The notes under the pieces were generated by a model. That model made no database searches. It saw only the letters and a list, made by a program, of their open reading frames with translations, and was not told where the DNA came from. Below, one piece after another: positions 1-7,300 of a stretch of 46,131 nucleotides of DNA. Both the position numbers and the translations under genes were made by a program. Source of the stretch: an uncultured Ruminococcus sp. (GTDB taxonomy: Bacteria; Bacillota; Clostridia; Oscillospirales; Acutalibacteraceae); contig CAJOII010000005.1 of assembly GCA_905234535.1 (NCBI GenBank), positions 1-46,131 of the forward strand, written 5' to 3'. Positions within the stretch are counted from its first letter, which is position 1; each line of letters starts with the position of its first letter.

Positions 1-114
1 ATGTTTCTCTTTTCAACCATGCTCCATAGACAAATTATCTGTCTTAGGATCTTTCTCCTATCCGCTGCACATAAACGCGTATGGGCTCACATATACTATA
101 GTCGGAGGGATACT

Positions 115-576
115 ATGTCAAGAAAAGTAAAAATATACATCCGATCGATCCTGATCCCGCTTGTCCTCGGAGCGGCGGTCGGGCTTTTGACAAGGGGCTC
201 GGAGGACTTTGGTGCGCTGACTAAGCCCGCTTTGGCGCCGCCTGCGTGGCTGTTCCCGGTGGTGTGGTCGATCCTCTATGTGCTGATGGGGATCTCCTAC
301 GCGAGGCTGGAGGAAGATCGGCTGAACGATACTCCGGCAAAGGCGGTCTACTACGCACAGCTGATCGTCAACTTGCTCTGGCCGATCGCGTTCTTCTCGC
401 TCGAATGGAGACTCTTCGCGCTGATCTGGATCATCCTTCTGTTGATCCTCGTGATCGCGATGATCGTCATCTTTTACAGGAGAGACAAAACCGCGGGGCT
501 GTTGCAGATCCCGTATCTCATCTGGGTAGGCTTTGCGACCTATCTGAATCTCGGGTTCTATCTCTTGAACCGATGA
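115..576 (+). CDS. tspO: TspO/MBR family membrane protein
   Basis: A small integral membrane protein of 153 residues with about five hydrophobic segments, matching the TspO/MBR (tryptophan-rich sensory protein) family. Diagnostic parts are the PALAPPAWLFPVVWSILY stretch near residues 42-59, with the conserved Pro and Trp residues after the first loop, and the IPYLIWVGFATYLN segment near the C-terminus. The family binds porphyrins and other hydrophobic ligands; the physiological role in Firmicutes is not settled. The start at 115 is chosen because a GGAGG element lies 6-7 bases upstream; the frame stays open to base 1, but the upstream part does not look like family sequence. It stands alone, converging on the pyrophosphatase gene with a shared terminator between them. 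Confidence 0.88.
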   Translation: MSRKVKIYIRSILIPLVLGAAVGLLTRGSEDFGALTKPALAPPAWLFPVVWSILYVLMGISYARLEEDRLNDTPAKAVYYAQLIVNLLWPIAFFSLEWRLFALIWIILLLILVIAMIVIFYRRDKTAGLLQIPYLIWVGFATYLNLGFYLLNR

Positions 577-580
577 AGAA

Positions 581-618
581 AGGCACCGCCGAAAAAGCGG
601 TGCCTGTACTTTTTATTT
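581..618. terminator. Terminator between tspO and the pyrophosphatase gene
   Basis: A 9-bp perfect stem (AGGCACCGC / GCGGTGCCT, 581-589 and 597-605) is followed by GTACTTTTTATTT. It lies between two convergent genes, so it ends tspO and may also serve the opposite strand, where the T-run is weaker. Confidence 0.8.
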
Positions 619-620
619 GA

Positions 621-2261
621 TCATAAAGTCTCGATCGCCTCGATCAGAGGGCCTAAGACCTGCTTCTTGCGGGAGACGACGCCGTCTAAGATGACGCTGT
701 GAAGATCGGGCTCACAGTCGAACGCCTGAGACACCACCGTCTTCGCGTTCTGTCCCGTGAAGAGCAGCTCAGTCGTCTCGTCGATGATATTCGTGAGCAT
801 CATAAAGAGCATATCGGCGCCTGAGTTCTCGAGATAACTCTCGAGATAAGGGAGCATCTTCTCTTTGACCTTCTCGAGCTCTTTTGAGCTGACAGAGGTA
901 ACCTGAGAGACCATAAGGTGATGGCGCTCCGCTTTGAAGCTCTTTAAGTCGATGTGGAAGAGCTCGTCGGCTGACTTCTTCTTAAGCTTTGAGCCCGCGT
1001 TGAACATCGCCATCGCGTACTCTTCGATATTGATCCCCGCCGTCTGCGCGAGCATCCGTGCCATAGACTCGTCAGAGAGGGTGCAGGTGGGCGAGCGGAA
1101 CATCAGGGTATCCGAGATGATCGCCGAGCACAGAAGCCCCGCGATGACAGGCTCAATCTCAACGCTGTTCTCGCGGTACATCATCGCGATGATCGTCGCG
1201 GTACAGCCTAAGGGCTGGTTGCGGAAGTAGATCGGGTTCATCGTCTCGACCGAATCGATGCGGTGGTGGTCGATGACCTCGATCACCTCGGCGGAGCGGA
1301 TGCCCTCCACCGCCTGGCTCTTCTCGTTGTGGTCGACGAGAATCACCCTGCGGCGCTCAAAATCAAGCAGGTTTCGCTGAGAGATCATGCCGACATACCT
1401 GTCGTCGGCGTCTAAGACGGGAAAATAACGGATGCGCTTCTTCGACACGGTCGCCCGAACATCCGCGACCGGTTCGTCGAGGTTGAAGGTGATGATCGAG
1501 TCCTTCTTCATAATATGCCCGACCGGCACCGCCTGATTGATACGCTTGGAGACTGTGTAGGTATCTAAGGGAGAGGTGATCATCACGCAGCCCGCTTCTT
1601 CGGCGAGCTTTCGGATCGAGTTGGAGATCTCGGCGCCGAGACAGACGATGATGCACCCCGCTTTCTTCTCGATCGCGAAGAGCTGGGAGTCAGAGCGGTT
1701 TGAGAGGATAACCATGTCATGCTCGGCGATGTGGTCATCCATGACATCGGGGTTCGCCGCGGCGATGATCACCTTGCCTTTGGAGAAGTGCTCGTCTTCG
1801 TCTCCGACGACGATCTCCCCCTGAAGTGTCTCGGTGATGCTCTTGTAGGAGGTCTTCGCCTTGGAGAGCGAGGACGCATCCTGATCTTCCATATAAAAAC
1901 GCGCCTGATCGCCTAAGGTGAGGATCCCCTTGATCTTGCCCTTCTTGGTCAAAATCGGCACGGTCTGCACCTCGTTGTCCCGCATATGCTCCCACGCGTT
2001 TCGAAGAGAAACCGTCGAAGAGATCCCTTCTATCTCCCTGTACTGGACATCGGCGATCGTGGGCTCCAATGACTCGATCAACGAAGGCGGATCGATCCCG
2101 AAGTGCTCGAGAACGAACGCGGTCTCAGAGTTGAGCTCTCCCGCGCGGCAGGGGAGGTATTCTTCTCCCGTGATTTTATGCTTTAGGTCCGCGTAGCAGA
2201 TCGCGGAACAGATAGAATCGGTGTCGGGGTTCTTGTGCCCGATGACGATGGTCGGCTTCAT
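621..2261 (-). CDS. ppaC: CBS/DRTGG-containing manganese-dependent inorganic pyrophosphatase
   Basis: Family II inorganic pyrophosphatase of 546 residues, cytosolic, hydrolysing pyrophosphate to phosphate. The N-terminal DHH domain shows GHKNPDTDS (residues 8-16; His9, Asp13 and Asp15 bind metal). A first CBS motif lies at about 66-125, a DRTGG-like region at about 130-245 and a second CBS motif at about 247-305. The DHH chemistry then resumes with DHHR at 331-334, followed by the DHHA2 domain. The length and the CBS-DRTGG-CBS insertion match the clostridial regulatory subtype, in which adenine nucleotides bound to the CBS pair control activity (family knowledge). An AAAGGA ribosome site lies just upstream. 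It is transcribed alone from the promoter at 2292-2320. Confidence 0.93.
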   Translation of the reverse strand: MKPTIVIGHKNPDTDSICSAICYADLKHKITGEEYLPCRAGELNSETAFVLEHFGIDPPSLIESLEPTIADVQYREIEGISSTVSLRNAWEHMRDNEVQTVPILTKKGKIKGILTLGDQARFYMEDQDASSLSKAKTSYKSITETLQGEIVVGDEDEHFSKGKVIIAAANPDVMDDHIAEHDMVILSNRSDSQLFAIEKKAGCIIVCLGAEISNSIRKLAEEAGCVMITSPLDTYTVSKRINQAVPVGHIMKKDSIITFNLDEPVADVRATVSKKRIRYFPVLDADDRYVGMISQRNLLDFERRRVILVDHNEKSQAVEGIRSAEVIEVIDHHRIDSVETMNPIYFRNQPLGCTATIIAMMYRENSVEIEPVIAGLLCSAIISDTLMFRSPTCTLSDESMARMLAQTAGINIEEYAMAMFNAGSKLKKKSADELFHIDLKSFKAERHHLMVSQVTSVSSKELEKVKEKMLPYLESYLENSGADMLFMMLTNIIDETTELLFTGQNAKTVVSQAFDCEPDLHSVILDGVVSRKKQVLGPLIEAIETL

Positions 2262-2291
2262 AGGGTCTCATCCTTTAATAAAACTGAATAT

Positions 2292-2320
2292 ATGATAACA
2301 AATATGTCTTGAAGTTTCAA
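2292..2320 (-). promoter_or_regulatory. Sigma-A type promoter of the pyrophosphatase gene
   Basis: Read on the minus strand, TTGAAA (2320-2315), a 17-base spacer and TATCAT (2297-2292) stand about 30 bases before the start codon. Confidence 0.6.
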
Positions 2321-2333
2321 AAACGCAGGGCTC

Positions 2334-2885
2334 TCATTCTTCTCCGACAAGGCGCACGACGGTCGGGGTGACGGATAAGGCGGGCAGGATCTTCTCTATA
2401 AGGTCTTTGGTCTTGAAGCGGATGGAGCTGGTGTTCTCACACGGATGACAGCCGAAGTCTTCATCACAGAGGACATCCTCGTCGATCACCAGGGTCACCT
2501 GATGATCCCTGTCGTTCAAGAGCCCCATGACCGAGACGCTCCCGGGATATACGCCCAAGAGCTCCTTCATATACCGCTCGTCCGCGAAGGAGAGGCGGCT
2601 GATGCCCATTTGTTTTGAGAGCTCCTTGGTTTTGAAGGGCTTGTCCCCCGGCATGATCAGAAGATAGAAGCGCGTCTTCTGGCGGTTGCACAGGAATAGG
2701 TTCTTGCAGATACGCACAGAGAGGATCGCGTCGATCTCTTCGCAGACCTCCATCGTGGTCGCGCGCTGCTCGGGATGATCGGTCCTGACGAAGTCGACCC
2801 CGAGACGATCCAAAAAGCGATAGACCGCAAGCTCCCGTTCTTCTCTGCCCTGTGTGTCAGTCGGTGAACCGTGAAAAAGCTGCAT
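2334..2885 (-). CDS. YbaK/ProX-type prolyl-tRNA editing protein
   Basis: A free-standing YbaK/EbsC-fold editing domain of 183 residues, of the kind annotated as a prolyl-tRNA synthetase-associated domain protein (PrdX/ProX group). Members deacylate mischarged tRNA-Pro, typically Ala-tRNA(Pro). Recognisable features are an N-terminal helix (RFLDRLGVDF), the HPEQRATTMEV segment, the conserved KNLFLCNRQKTRFYLLIMPG core with its substrate-binding Lys and Gly, and the GSVSVMGLLND strand. No synthetase domain is attached. An AAGGAG site lies 9 bases before the ATG. It is a single-gene unit with its own promoter. Exact substrate preference cannot be read from the sequence. Confidence 0.85.
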   Translation of the reverse strand: MQLFHGSPTDTQGREERELAVYRFLDRLGVDFVRTDHPEQRATTMEVCEEIDAILSVRICKNLFLCNRQKTRFYLLIMPGDKPFKTKELSKQMGISRLSFADERYMKELLGVYPGSVSVMGLLNDRDHQVTLVIDEDVLCDEDFGCHPCENTSSIRFKTKDLIEKILPALSVTPTVVRLVGEE

Positions 2886-2917
2886 GTGTGTTTCTCCTTA
2901 TCGTAGGTTCTTCTTTG

Positions 2918-2946
2918 ATTATATAATACCGAGCACGGATACGCAA
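2918..2946 (-). promoter_or_regulatory. Sigma-A promoter of the editing-protein gene
   Basis: On the minus strand TTGCGT (2946-2941), a 17-base spacer and a perfect TATAAT (2923-2918) lie 33 bases before the start codon. Confidence 0.65.
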
Positions 2947-3038
2947 TAAGAAAATCAGAAGAATCGTGATAATTTGAGCCGCTCTTTCGTAAAGAGAGCA
3001 AGAGACAGCGCGAAATCGAGATCATTTTGACAAAGCAC

Positions 3039-3067
3039 TTGACACCCGCTTTTTTTTCTTGTAAAAT
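3039..3067 (+). promoter_or_regulatory. Promoter of the tRNA-Val gene
   Basis: Consensus TTGACA (3039-3044), a 17-base spacer and TAAAAT (3062-3067), ten bases before the first base of the tRNA. This spacing suits direct initiation just upstream of the mature 5' end. Confidence 0.8.
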
Positions 3068-3077
3068 AGAAATGTTC

Positions 3078-3154
3078 GGAGGCTTAGCTCAGCTGGTGAG
3101 AGCGCCTGCTTCACACGCAGGAGGTCACTGGTTCAAGTCCAGCAGTCTCCACCA
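3078..3154 (+). tRNA. tRNA-Val (anticodon CAC)
   Basis: A full cloverleaf of 77 bases with CCA encoded. The acceptor stem pairs GGAGGCT (3078-3084) with AGTCTCC (3144-3150), one G-U pair. The D stem is GCTC/GAGC. The anticodon stem CCTGC/GCAGG encloses TTCACAC, placing CAC at 3112-3114, which reads the valine codon GUG. The T loop is TTCAAGT (3132-3138). The outermost T-stem pair is A-C rather than Watson-Crick. It is a single tRNA with its own promoter and terminator. Confidence 0.96.
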
Positions 3155-3155
3155 T

Positions 3156-3203
3156 ATCGAGTATCCATAACGGACTTGCGTTATGGATACTCGATTTTCT
3201 TTT
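3156..3203 (+). terminator. Very long perfect hairpin terminator of tRNA-Val
   Basis: A perfect 17-bp inverted repeat (3156-3172 and 3179-3195) with a 6-base loop begins two bases after the CCA end of the tRNA and runs into TTTTCTTTT. The stem is longer than any other terminator in the window. Confidence 0.9.
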
Positions 3204-3252
3204 GGATCCTTTATCAGAAAAAAACCTCCTGCTAAAACAGCCCCTCCGGATG

Positions 3253-3281
3253 TTGCTATCCTCGTTTTTTTGTGGTATACT
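3253..3281 (+). promoter_or_regulatory. luxS promoter
   Basis: TTGCTA (3253-3258), a 17-base spacer and TATACT (3276-3281), preceded by TG one base upstream (extended -10). It sits 30 bases before the luxS start. Confidence 0.65.
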
Positions 3282-3311
3282 GACATTGAAATCATCAAAG
3301 GAGATATGGAT

Positions 3312-3836
3312 ATGGAACTGATACAGAGCTTCTCGGTCGATCACAGGAGGATCATACCCGGCATCTTCCTCAGCCGTGAGGACAGGGTCTTGAATGGCGC
3401 GGTCACGACCTATGACATCAGGCTCAAGAGGCCGAACAAAGAGCCGGTCATCGATGTGGCGGCGATGCACTCGCTCGAGCACATCATCGCGACCTTTCTC
3501 AGAAACGACCCCGTCTGGAAGGACGAGGTGATCTACTGGGGCCCGATGGGATGTCTGACGGGATTCTACCTGATATTAAAGGGCGACCGCCCTCCGAGGG
3601 AGATCTATGAGCTGATCCTCAGCGCGTTCAGATCGGTAAATGACGCCGAAGAGGTCCCCGGCGCGACGGCGAAGAACTGCGGCCACTACCTCATGCACAA
3701 CCTCGAGATGGCAAAATGGTACGCGAGAGAATTCGCCGCATATCTCGAGGAGAACGCCGACGACCCCAAGATCTTCGAGTATCCGAAGACCGAACGCCTC
3801 ACCACGAATGACGGACAGCAGTTCTACGATTCGTAA
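3312..3836 (+). CDS. luxS: S-ribosylhomocysteine lyase LuxS
   Basis: Cleaves S-ribosylhomocysteine to homocysteine and the AI-2 precursor DPD in the activated methyl cycle. The 174-residue protein has the metal-binding HxxxH motif (His53, Glu56, His57 in MHSLEH), the catalytic Cys81 in GCLTGFY and the third metal ligand Cys123 in KNCGHY. Length is a little over the usual 150-160 residues, mainly at the C-terminus (YPKTERLTTND). Two in-frame ATGs exist (3306 and 3312); 3312 is preferred because AAAGGAG ends 8 bases before it and only 2 before the other. It is monocistronic, between the tRNA terminator and its own terminators. Whether AI-2 is used for signalling here is unknown. Confidence 0.95.
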   Translation: MELIQSFSVDHRRIIPGIFLSREDRVLNGAVTTYDIRLKRPNKEPVIDVAAMHSLEHIIATFLRNDPVWKDEVIYWGPMGCLTGFYLILKGDRPPREIYELILSAFRSVNDAEEVPGATAKNCGHYLMHNLEMAKWYAREFAAYLEENADDPKIFEYPKTERLTTNDGQQFYDS

Positions 3837-3861
3837 AATTTCATAGAAAGACAGCAAACAA

Positions 3862-3891
3862 CGCCGCCGTGAGCAGGACTCACAGCGGCGG
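3862..3891 (+). terminator. First hairpin downstream of luxS
   Basis: An 11-12 bp GC-rich stem with one C-A mismatch (GCCGCCGTGAG against CTCACAGCGGC) followed only by GTTTCC, so a weak terminator by itself. A second hairpin follows. Confidence 0.55.
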
Positions 3892-3908
3892 TTTCCGTCA
3901 GGCGTTTC

Positions 3909-3939
3909 AAAAATCGGGGTGAAGTGAGCCGATTTTTTA
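3909..3939 (+). terminator. Second hairpin terminator after luxS
   Basis: AAATCGG (3911-3917) pairs with CCGATTT (3929-3935) across an 11-base loop and continues into TTTT. It ends luxS transcription before the cobW promoter, which starts only 15 bases later. Confidence 0.7.
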
Positions 3940-3953
3940 TGCGTTATAGTATC

Positions 3954-3982
3954 TTGCATTTTTTCTTCGTTTGCAATATCAT
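3954..3982 (+). promoter_or_regulatory. Promoter of the CobW-family gene with an embedded inverted repeat
   Basis: TTGCAT (3954-3959), a 17-base spacer and TATCAT (3977-3982). The -35 itself (TTGCA, 3954-3958) forms an inverted repeat with TGCAA (3972-3976) just before the -10, a geometry expected of a repressor site. It does not match the Bacillus Zur or Fur boxes as I know them. Confidence 0.5.
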
Positions 3983-4027
3983 ATATAGAGGAAAAAGAAA
4001 ACCGATATGAAAAACTGAGGTGAAAAT

Positions 4028-5341
4028 ATGTTTAACAGAACAGATAAAAGAATACCGGTCTCGCTCCTGACAGGATACTTGGGCGCGGGAAAGACCACCC
4101 TTTTGAACCATGTTCTGAGAAATCAGGAAGGCTATAAGGTGGCGGTCATCGTCAACGACATCGGCGAGGTCAACATTGACGCTTCCCTGATCCAGAAGGG
4201 CGGCGCGGTGACTCAGGAGGACGGCGAGCTGGTCCCTCTCTCGAACGGCTGTATCTGCTGTACGCTGAAGGTTGACCTGATGAAGCAGATTGTCGAGCTG
4301 GCAAGAACCGGAAAGTTCGACTATATCCTGATCGAGGCGTCCGGCATCTGTGAGCCCGGTCCGATCGCAGGATCGATCTGTATGCTCGACGGCTCTCAGA
4401 AGAACTCGGGCTTCCCCGCTGTCGCGTATCTCGACAACATCACCACCGTTGTCGACGCGTCGCGTATGGCGGACGAGTTCTCCTCGGGCAAGGCTCTCCT
4501 TGAAGACGATCTCGACGAAGAGGATATCGAGAATCTGCTGATCCAGCAGATCGAATACTGCACCACGATCATCCTGAACAAGATCGACGAGGTCACCCCC
4601 GAAGAAAAGAAGAATGTTCTGGAGGTTATCCGCGCGCTCCAGCCCAAGGCGAAGATCATCGAGACCAACTACGGTAATGTAGATGTTAAGGATATCCTCT
4701 CTACCTCCCGCTTTGATCAGGAAGAGACCTACCGCAGCGCGGGATGGGCTCAGGCGATGGAGATCGAGGGCGAGAATTCTGAGGATCATGATGATCACGA
4801 CCATCACGATGAGCACGATCACCACGATGAAGAGCACCACCATCACGATCATGAGGATGAGCACGAACATCATCACGACCACGATGACGACCATGATCAC
4901 GAGGAACACGGACATCACCACCATCATCACCATCATCACGACGAGGGCGAGGCGGAAGAATACGGGATCTCTACATTCGTCTATCAGAATGTCAAGCCGT
5001 TTGACAAAGAGAAGTTCGAGAACTTCGTCTTCTCCGAGTGGCCGCGCTCTATCATCCGCGCGAAGGGTCTCTTCTGGCTCGCTGAAGCGCCCGAGGTCGC
5101 CTATATCTTTGAGCAGAGCGGCAAGCAGAAGACCGCTACCGACGACGGCGACTGGATCGCGGCGTTCCCCAAAAAGGATCGAGAGCAGATTCTCAAGATG
5201 AATCCCGATATTGCCGCCGCGTGGCACCCTGTCTACGGAGATCGCGTCAACAAGCTCGTCTTCATCGGCAGAAATATGGACAAGGAGGGCATCCTCAAGG
5301 CTCTCGACGACTGCATCAGCGACAAGGAGCTCAAGCTCTGA
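4028..5341 (+). CDS. CobW/COG0523-family GTPase metallochaperone with a long His-rich tract
   Basis: A 437-residue G3E-family GTPase. The N-terminal domain carries Walker A GYLGAGKTT (16-24), the metal-binding CxCC motif (Cys75, Cys77, Cys78) characteristic of the COG0523 group, LIEASGICEP and the NKID guanine-specificity motif. After the G domain, residues 252-304 are almost entirely His, Asp and Glu (29 His in 53 residues), then a CobW C-terminal domain begins. The family inserts or allocates metals, often zinc, into client proteins. Zinc is the best guess, but nickel or cobalt cannot be excluded. It is transcribed alone; no B12 or nickel-enzyme genes lie nearby. The C-terminal NPDIAAAWHPVYGDR segment is typical of the YciC/ZigA-like group. 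Confidence 0.9.
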   Translation: MFNRTDKRIPVSLLTGYLGAGKTTLLNHVLRNQEGYKVAVIVNDIGEVNIDASLIQKGGAVTQEDGELVPLSNGCICCTLKVDLMKQIVELARTGKFDYILIEASGICEPGPIAGSICMLDGSQKNSGFPAVAYLDNITTVVDASRMADEFSSGKALLEDDLDEEDIENLLIQQIEYCTTIILNKIDEVTPEEKKNVLEVIRALQPKAKIIETNYGNVDVKDILSTSRFDQEETYRSAGWAQAMEIEGENSEDHDDHDHHDEHDHHDEEHHHHDHEDEHEHHHDHDDDHDHEEHGHHHHHHHHHDEGEAEEYGISTFVYQNVKPFDKEKFENFVFSEWPRSIIRAKGLFWLAEAPEVAYIFEQSGKQKTATDDGDWIAAFPKKDREQILKMNPDIAAAWHPVYGDRVNKLVFIGRNMDKEGILKALDDCISDKELKL

Positions 5342-5390
5342 GCGGTCGATATAACAGGATCACGCGCTGTGATCCATCACCCAAAGTTAA

Positions 5391-5421
5391 AAAGGCTGCA
5401 CGAAGTGCAGCCTTTTGCTTT
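5391..5421. terminator. Bidirectional terminator between cobW-like and phosphatase genes
   Basis: A perfect 11-bp stem (AAAGGCTGCAC / GTGCAGCCTTT) with a 3-base GAA loop, followed by TTTTGCTTTT on the plus strand and preceded by A-rich sequence giving a T-run on the minus strand. A second, shorter 7-bp hairpin (GGATCAC/GTGATCC, 5357-5375) precedes it. Confidence 0.85.
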
Positions 5422-5428
5422 TAGGTGA

Positions 5429-6193
5429 TTATTCCAGATAATTTGCTTTGAGAGCGGCTTTCATCTCGTCGGTGATGCCGAGCGCGTCTCTGAAAAAGCG
5501 GTCAAGTGTGCCGAACTTCTGCTCGATCTCGTCGAACGCCGCCTCGATATATCTCCTGTCGGCAATAAAGACCGAGTGTATCTTCTTCGCGTAGTACTTG
5601 CTGCGTTTGACAACGAGGACGAGGGCATAGTACTTTCTCGCTTTGCGGCGGTTCAGACGGTTTGTCAGAAGATAGTTCTCGATCACCGCCTCCCTATCGA
5701 CATCGAGGAGCGAGAGGAACAGCGCGGAGATCACGCCGCATCTGTCCTTGCCCTCGGTACAGTGCCACAGCACCGCGCCGTCCGACGAATAGCGCAGGAT
5801 GCTGTCGAAGACCTTCTTCATCGCCTCGATCGCAAAGTCGCTGCTGCACACCATCCGATACAGATCGGCGAGATCGGGGATCAGATCCATGTTCTCCTTC
5901 GCCTCTTGCTCATGAGAGATGCCCGCCATCGCCTCGTTGATGATCGGGATTCTGAGATACCGGATCCCATCCCGGATCCGGTCAGGTTTTTCGGAGGTTT
6001 CGCCCTGCGTCCTGAGATCGATGACCGTCTTCACATGATATTGATCAAAGACGACCTCGGCGTCGGCATCGGAAAGCGAGGAGAGCGAGCCGCTGCGGAT
6101 GAACATCCCATCCTTGAGCCTTTTGCCCTCCTTATTGACGATTCCGCCGAAGTCGCGGATATTCTTCACACTTTTGAGTTTGATATCACTCAT
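5429..6193 (-). CDS. Tyrosine-protein phosphatase (IphP-like)
   Basis: A 254-residue protein-tyrosine/serine phosphatase of the IphP type. The P-loop WHCTEGKDRCG holds the nucleophilic Cys145 and the phosphate-binding Arg151 (C-x5-R), and the K-D-R variant is diagnostic of this branch. The N-terminal NIRDFGG and FIRSGSLSSLSD segments and the TVIDLRTQGE strand are also typical. There is no signal peptide, so it should act in the cytosol on protein or small-molecule phosphates; the substrate is unknown. It stands alone with a clear promoter at 6228-6256 and shares a terminator with the upstream convergent gene. Confidence 0.88.
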   Translation of the reverse strand: MSDIKLKSVKNIRDFGGIVNKEGKRLKDGMFIRSGSLSSLSDADAEVVFDQYHVKTVIDLRTQGETSEKPDRIRDGIRYLRIPIINEAMAGISHEQEAKENMDLIPDLADLYRMVCSSDFAIEAMKKVFDSILRYSSDGAVLWHCTEGKDRCGVISALFLSLLDVDREAVIENYLLTNRLNRRKARKYYALVLVVKRSKYYAKKIHSVFIADRRYIEAAFDEIEQKFGTLDRFFRDALGITDEMKAALKANYLE

Positions 6194-6227
6194 AGTATCT
6201 CTCTTCTCTCAATAATACCTCACTTAA

Positions 6228-6256
6228 ATCATACTACAAATGTCATAATTTGTCCA
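6228..6256 (-). promoter_or_regulatory. Promoter of the tyrosine phosphatase gene
   Basis: On the minus strand TGGACA (6256-6251), a 17-base spacer and TATGAT (6233-6228), about 35 bases before the start codon. Confidence 0.6.
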
Positions 6257-6363
6257 TGTTTTTTCAGAGAATTTTCACATTCATATCATAAAAGCATCAT
6301 ATTGACAATATATCCTATAGCCATAGAAACAAAAACAATATCTAAAGCAAGAAGGTGATGAGG

Positions 6364-6624
6364 ATGATAGGAGAAAAGAGAGCTTCCGATATACTGAAGA
6401 TAAACATGATCAACCATCACAATTTACGAAAGGCGGTATCCCCCATGAAGACATCCTCATATGAAAACGGAACAGACCTGCACACTCTCCGCAGAGAACA
6501 CATCAGAGAACGCAGAAGAGAGAAAGCGAGAAGCATCAACTCAAATATCCTCTCGTTCTCTTTCACAGAGAAGAACAGCGAGCGCTCCTACTACATCCCT
6601 TCTCAGTATCCCCATATCGCGTGA
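6364..6624 (+). CDS. Small basic protein of unknown function
   Basis: An open frame of 86 residues, rich in Arg, Lys, Ser and His (for example HIRERRREKARS), with no membrane segment or motif I recognise. The ATG at 6364 has AAGG 8 bases upstream, and an internal ATG at 6445 is an alternative start. It sits between the divergent phosphatase promoter and a dispersed repeat. Codon use is less GC-biased than in its neighbours. It may be a genuine lineage-specific small protein or chance; the ribosome site is the main argument for it. Confidence 0.35.
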   Translation: MIGEKRASDILKINMINHHNLRKAVSPMKTSSYENGTDLHTLRREHIRERRREKARSINSNILSFSFTEKNSERSYYIPSQYPHIA

Positions 6625-6631
6625 ACGCACT

Positions 6632-6710
6632 CTGCCATCCCGAGCACAGTGAGGGATCTTAAAGATACTTTGGCTTCGCTCAGGATGACAACCGAAAACT
6701 GAAAACTACC
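6632..6710 (+). repeat. Dispersed intergenic repeat, copy 1
   Basis: Contains CCATCCCGAGCACAGTGAGG, then GGATCTTAAAGAT, then GGCTTCGCTCAGGATGACA, and ends in the AACTG tract CCGAAAACTGAAAACT. The same modules recur at 12459-12551 and 18729-18797, and the AACTG tract alone at 22937-23038 and 42928-42951. It lies between gene ends and is not coding. Confidence 0.75.
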
Positions 6711-6743
6711 ATTTCATATAGAATTCCTCTTAAAGCAAAAAAC

Positions 6744-6779
6744 CTCCTATGGCTGTTCATAAACGCCACAGGAGCTTTT
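6744..6779. terminator. Terminator of the C_GCAxxG_C_C gene
   Basis: CTCCTATGGC (6744-6753) pairs with GCCACAGGAG (6765-6774) with one mismatch. T-runs flank it on both strands (AAAAAACC before, CTTTTTG after), so it can act in both directions. Confidence 0.75.
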
Positions 6780-6790
6780 TGTCTTTTCCT

Positions 6791-7234
6791 TTACGCGAGC
6801 ATCTCGTCTAAGATCCGCGCGGCGCTCTCTACCAGATCGGGACAGGGGCGCTTTTTGTAGTATTCCTTTGTGCGGTGTTCGGGGTCCTTCCCCGGCAGGA
6901 TATCGGTGCCCGTCAGGAGCTTTTTACAGATATAAGAGCCGTGTTCTTCTTCAAAACGGTGAAAGAAGTCCTGCACGAGATGATAGAACTCCTTCTTCTC
7001 TTCCTTCGCCTTCGGATCACTATACCCCTTGAGCAGACCGAGCACCATGATCGCGCCGGTCACCGCGCCGCAGACCTCGCGCATCCGCGCCATACCGCCG
7101 CCGAAGGAGGACGAGATCAAAGAGGCCGTCTTCTCATCCAGAGCGATCATATCCGAGAACGCGAGCAGCACCGCCTGAGAGCAGTTGTATCCGTCAGTAA
7201 AATACTGTCGTGCCAATGCGGGATGATCTGTCAT
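6791..7234 (-). CDS. C_GCAxxG_C_C family redox-type protein
   Basis: A 147-residue protein of the family named for its cysteine pattern. NCSQAVLLAF near residue 17, the glycine-rich SSFGGGMARMREVCGAVTGAIMVLG (near 43-67, the GCAxxG-type core as CGAVTG) and later cysteines in the ICKK and CPD segments give the C...C...C...C spacing. Members are short cytosolic proteins thought to have redox or metal roles in anaerobes, and biochemistry is lacking. The start has AGGAGG upstream. It follows the GGGtGRT gene on the same strand, separated by a terminator, so it may be partly co-transcribed with the iron-sulfur pair. Confidence 0.82.
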   Translation of the reverse strand: MTDHPALARQYFTDGYNCSQAVLLAFSDMIALDEKTASLISSSFGGGMARMREVCGAVTGAIMVLGLLKGYSDPKAKEEKKEFYHLVQDFFHRFEEEHGSYICKKLLTGTDILPGKDPEHRTKEYYKKRPCPDLVESAARILDEMLA

Positions 7235-7253
7235 TTATACTTTCCTCCTAAGA

Positions 7254-7288
7254 AAAAGCCTCGGGCGGAATACGCCCGAAGCTTTTTT
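7254..7288. terminator. Terminator downstream of the GGGtGRT gene
   Basis: TCGGGCG (7261-7267) pairs with CGCCCGA (7273-7279), extended by AAAAGC/GCTTTT past a C-A mismatch. On the minus strand the stem leads into TTTTTC; on the plus strand T-runs also follow. Confidence 0.75.
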
Positions 7289-7300
7289 GTTTCAAATCAA

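Noticed and set aside
3944..5227. Long minus-strand frame (427 codons) opposite the CobW gene
   Set aside because: Its Val/Met/Ile-rich middle is just the complement of the His/Asp codons of the sense gene; no ribosome site or family resemblance.
5357..5375. 7-bp hairpin GGATCAC/GTGATCC after the cobW-like gene as a terminator
   Set aside because: No T-run follows; the stronger hairpin at 5391 is the terminator.
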